A stretch of 6,956 bases of DNA from NCBI GenBank assembly GCA_903834645.1, contig CAILKA010000456.1, positions 1 to 6,956 on the forward strand. Reading direction: 5' to 3'. A program made the position numbers and the translations under genes. Positions 5,230 to 6,956 of this stretch are shown here, in pieces (within the stretch, counting starts at the first letter, position 1; the number at the start of each line of letters is the position of its first letter). The notes under the pieces were generated by a model. It made no database searches. It saw only the letters and a program-made list of their open reading frames with translations, and was not told where the DNA came from. This stretch comes from an uncultured beta proteobacterium. GTDB lineage: Bacteria > Pseudomonadota > Gammaproteobacteria > Burkholderiales > Burkholderiaceae_C.

Positions 5230-5658
5230 GGCCACCGAGCCGCCAGCAGCCTCGATCGCGGCCTTGGCGCCAGCCGTGGCGCCGATGCCCTTGAGCGACA
5301 CCTTGCGGGTGAGTTCGCCCGACTTCACCACCTTGACCACCTTGGCACGCTGGCCCACCAGGCCCGCCTGCTTGAGGGACACGAGGTCGATCTCATCGAG
5401 CGCCAGGCGTTGCAGGTCGGTCAGGCTGATTTCGTCCTGGAAGGGCTTGGCCGCGGACTTGAAGCCACGCTTGGGCAGGCGGCGTTGCAGCGGCATCTGG
5501 CCGCCCTCGAAACCCACCTTGTGGAAGCCGCCTGCGCGCGACTTCTGGCCCTTGTGGCCACGTCCGGCCGTCTTGCCCAGGCCCGAACCGATGCCACGGC
5601 CCACGCGACGGCGTCCGCGCTTGGAGCCGGCGGCCGGCTTGATGTTGTTCAGTTCCAT
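5227..5658 (-). CDS. rplO: 50S ribosomal protein L15
   Basis: Encodes 143 residues, the usual L15 length (about 144). L15 is a late-assembly 50S protein with a long basic N-terminal extension threading through 23S rRNA. The start MELNNIKPAAGSKRGRRR is followed by the Gly/Arg/Lys-rich stretch RVGRGIGSGLGKTAGRGHKG (about 18-37) and QKSRAGG (38-44), GFEGGQMPLQRRLPKRGF (about 49-66), then the globular domain with LTDLQRL and the Gly/Ala-rich C-terminus. The ATG at 5658 is chosen because homologues begin MELN; the frame stays open further upstream but that extension overlaps rpmD and rpsE and looks like nothing known. An AAGG lies about 7 nt before the ATG, inside the last codons of rpmD. The stop codon is inside a small hairpin (5214-5229). 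Confidence 0.97.
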   Translation of the reverse strand: MELNNIKPAAGSKRGRRRVGRGIGSGLGKTAGRGHKGQKSRAGGFHKVGFEGGQMPLQRRLPKRGFKSAAKPFQDEISLTDLQRLALDEIDLVSLKQAGLVGQRAKVVKVVKSGELTRKVSLKGIGATAGAKAAIEAAGGSVA

Positions 5659-5840
5659 CACAGCACCTTCACGAGGTACGAGATCTTGTTGATCATGCCG
5701 CGCACCGCAGGCGTGTCTTCCAGAACAGACTCGCTTTGCAGCCGGCGCAGGCCCAGGCCCGCCACCGTGGCGCGGTGCGAGGCCTTGCAGCCGTTGGGGC
5801 TGCGTACGAGCTTGACCTTCAGCGTTTTCTTGTCGGACAT
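5658..5840 (-). CDS. rpmD: 50S ribosomal protein L30
   Basis: A 60-residue protein, the normal size for bacterial L30 (E. coli has 59). Recognisable features are the N-terminal strand TLKVKLVRSPNGC (about 6-18), the LGLRRLQSESVLEDTPAVRGMINKI core (about 29-53) and a hydrophobic VKVL end. L30 is a small, peripheral 50S protein that contacts 23S rRNA. A GGAGA Shine-Dalgarno sequence lies about 6 nt before the ATG. Its TGA stop shares one base (5658) with the ATG of rplO in a TGATG arrangement, so the same ribosomes probably restart on rplO. Confidence 0.97.
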   Translation of the reverse strand: MSDKKTLKVKLVRSPNGCKASHRATVAGLGLRRLQSESVLEDTPAVRGMINKISYLVKVL

Positions 5841-5866
5841 CAGGGTTCTCCGCGCGCGCCTGCGAC

Positions 5867-6385
5867 TCAGTTGAAGATTTCTTCGACCGTCTTGCCGCGC
5901 TTGGCCGCGACCTCGGCCGCCGTGCTCGAGCGCTTGAGCGCATCGAGCGTGGCACGCACCATGTTGTAGGGATTGGTCGAGCCGTGACTCTTGGCCACGA
6001 TGTCGGTCACGCCCATCACCTCGAAGACGGCGCGCATCGGGCCGCCGGCGATGATGCCGTCACCGGGCTTGGCCGGCGCCATCAGCACCCTGGCAGCGCC
6101 ATGTTCGCCCACCACGTTGTGGTGGATCGTGCCGCCCTTGAGTTGCACCTTGAACATGCCGCGGCGCGCGGCTTCCATCGCCTTTTGCACGGCCACCGGC
6201 ACTTCGCGCGCCTTGCCCTTGCCCATGCCGATGCGGCCATCGCCATCGCCCACCACCGTGAGTGCGGCAAAGCCCAGGATCCGGCCGCCCTTGACCACCT
6301 TGGTGACGCGGTTGACCGCGATCATCTTTTCCTTCAGGCCGTCGTCGCGGCCTTCGTCGGCCATGCGGGGTTGAAACTTCGCCAT
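5867..6385 (-). CDS. rpsE: 30S ribosomal protein S5
   Basis: Encodes 172 residues, close to the usual 166-175. S5 sits on the solvent side of the 30S near S4 and S8 and contributes to decoding accuracy, mRNA unwinding at the entry tunnel and subunit assembly. The N-terminal double-stranded-RNA-binding domain (about 15-80) shows NRVTKVVKGGR (25-35), covering the loop where spectinomycin-resistance changes occur in E. coli; no obvious resistance change is seen there. It is followed by LTVVGDGDGRIGMGKGKAREVP (about 42-63). The C-terminal domain carries GGPMRAVFEVMGVTDIVAKS (about 114-133) and GSTNPYNMVRATLDAL (about 135-150). The ATG is preceded by GAGGA about 9 nt upstream. It lies between rplR and rpmD with gaps of 28 and 26 nt. 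Confidence 0.98.
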   Translation of the reverse strand: MAKFQPRMADEGRDDGLKEKMIAVNRVTKVVKGGRILGFAALTVVGDGDGRIGMGKGKAREVPVAVQKAMEAARRGMFKVQLKGGTIHHNVVGEHGAARVLMAPAKPGDGIIAGGPMRAVFEVMGVTDIVAKSHGSTNPYNMVRATLDALKRSSTAAEVAAKRGKTVEEIFN

Positions 6386-6413
6386 CTCGTGCGTTCCTCG
6401 ATTCGTCGACGAC

Positions 6414-6770
6414 TCAGAACTGCAGGCCAGCCTCGCGGGCGGCCTCGGCCAGTGCCTTCACTCGGCCGTGGTAGGCAAAGCCCGCACGGTCGAAAGCCAC
6501 ACGCTCGATCCCCGCGGCCCGGGCCTTCTCGGCAATGAGCCGGCCCACCGCGCTGGCTGCTGCGGTGTTGCCCCCGTTGCCCAGCTGCGCGCGCAGCGCC
6601 TTCTCGGCCGTGGAGACGCTCGCCACCACCTTGGCGCCATCGTCGGAAATGACGCTGGCGTAGATGTGCTGGTTGGAGCGGAAGACCGTCAGGCGCGCCA
6701 CGCGCTGCAGCGCGATGCGCACGCGGGTCTGGCGCGCACGGCGCAGACGCTGTTCCTTCTTGTTCAGCAT
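6414..6770 (-). CDS. rplR: 50S ribosomal protein L18
   Basis: Encodes 118 residues, matching the usual bacterial L18 length of about 117. L18 binds 5S rRNA and helps mount it on the central protuberance of the 50S subunit. Visible signatures are the basic N-terminal segment KKEQRLRRARQTR (residues 4-16), the RLTVFRSNQHIYASVI strand-helix motif (about 26-41), and the C-terminal VAFDRAGFAYHGRVKALAEAAREAGLQF (about 91-118). I chose the ATG giving MLNKKEQR because related L18 proteins begin there. An in-frame ATG four codons upstream (first base 6782, giving MSRT-MLNK) overlaps the rplF stop and cannot be excluded. Neither start has a strong Shine-Dalgarno sequence, so coupling to rplF translation is likely. 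A 28-nt gap separates it from rpsE. Confidence 0.96.
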   Translation of the reverse strand: MLNKKEQRLRRARQTRVRIALQRVARLTVFRSNQHIYASVISDDGAKVVASVSTAEKALRAQLGNGGNTAAASAVGRLIAEKARAAGIERVAFDRAGFAYHGRVKALAEAAREAGLQF

Positions 6771-6781
6771 GGTGCGGCTCA

Positions 6782-6955
6782 TTACTTCTTCTTCGTTTCC
6801 TTGAGCGCCACCCGCTCATCCGCGTAGCGGATGCCCTTGCCCTTGTAGGGCTCGGGCGGACGGATCGCACGCACCTCGGCGGCCACCTGGCCGACGGCCT
6901 GGCGGTCGGCACCCTTGATCAGGATTTCCGTCTGCGTCGGGCACTCGACCTTGAC
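6782..6955 (-). CDS. rplF: 50S ribosomal protein L6, C-terminal part (partial)
   Basis: Only the last 57 codons and the TAA stop are inside the window; the 5' part lies beyond the right edge. The visible peptide contains GADRQAVGQVAAEVRA, then RPPEPYKGKGIRYADE and ends in KETKKK, the signature C-terminus of bacterial L6 (about 177 residues in full, so roughly one third is seen). L6 is a 50S protein near the GTPase-associated centre, and its C-terminal domain binds 23S rRNA close to the sarcin-ricin loop. The stop codon overlaps a possible upstream ATG of rplR (TAATG), consistent with co-translation. The identity is secure; the only uncertainty is the unseen N-terminal portion. Confidence 0.97.
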   Translation of the reverse strand, partial: VKVECPTQTEILIKGADRQAVGQVAAEVRAIRPPEPYKGKGIRYADERVALKETKKK

Positions 6956-6956
6956 G

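Noticed and set aside
3434..5692. A 752-codon open frame on the plus strand, antisense to rpsM through rplO
   Set aside because: It is a shadow of high-GC codon use on the opposite strand; the peptide is His, Arg, Asp and Glu rich with no recognisable domain and covers seven well-identified genes (rpsM to rplO).
5227..5955. Upstream extension of rplO to 242 codons
   Set aside because: The frame stays open through rpmD and into rpsE, but the added residues are Arg/Ala/Ser-rich noise; L15 family starts and the TGATG junction with rpmD support the ATG at 5658.
1..6956. A novel defence, mobile or biosynthetic system
   Set aside because: All coding capacity is accounted for by thirteen standard spc/alpha-operon genes in conserved order; there are no direct repeats, integrase or transposase remnants or unknown proteins.

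Overview
The window is a conserved ribosomal-protein cluster in which every gene reads on the minus strand. In transcription order (high to low coordinates) it holds the 3' end of rplF (L6), rplR (L18), rpsE (S5), rpmD (L30), rplO (L15), secY, infA (IF-1), rpmJ (L36), rpsM (S13), rpsK (S11), rpsD (S4), rpoA (RNA polymerase alpha) and rplQ (L17). This is the end of the spc operon joined to the complete alpha operon. The GC-rich sequence, the secY-infA-rpmJ-rpsM order, and the protein sequences (for example the L6 C-terminus, the SecY N-terminus and L18 starting MLNKKEQR) point to a betaproteobacterium, most likely order Burkholderiales, near Comamonadaceae/Sphaerotilaceae. The placement below class level is an inference from remembered family sequences, not from a search.

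Layout. From 6955 down to 2643 the genes are packed tightly. Gaps are 6 to about 60 nt, with stop/start overlaps at rpmD-rplO and possibly at rplF-rplR, as expected for one co-transcribed, translationally coupled unit. From 2642 down to 136 the spacing changes: rpsK-rpsD has 253 nt, rpsD-rpoA 145 nt and rpoA-rplQ 90 nt, and each gap carries inverted repeats. After rplQ a short GC hairpin followed by UUU (94-114) is the likely operon terminator.

Function. The products supply parts of the 30S subunit (S4, S5, S11, S13) and the 50S subunit (L6, L15, L17, L18, L30, L36), a translation initiation factor (IF-1), the RNA polymerase assembly and activator-contact subunit (alpha) and the protein-export channel (SecY). 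This couples expression of the translation, transcription and secretion machineries. None of the proteins looks truncated (apart from rplF at the window edge), frameshifted or fused, and no mobile element, CRISPR array, tRNA or rRNA is visible.

The protein content is ordinary. The part worth a second look is non-coding: the rpsK-rpsD gap contains, in order, a strong hairpin, a perfect TATAAT hexamer, a well-formed intrinsic terminator-like hairpin with a U5 tract, and then a leader with mutually exclusive pairings before the rpsD ribosome-binding site. This looks like a candidate attenuation or autoregulatory region for S4 and the genes behind it (rpoA, rplQ). It is an inference by eye without folding or alignment.
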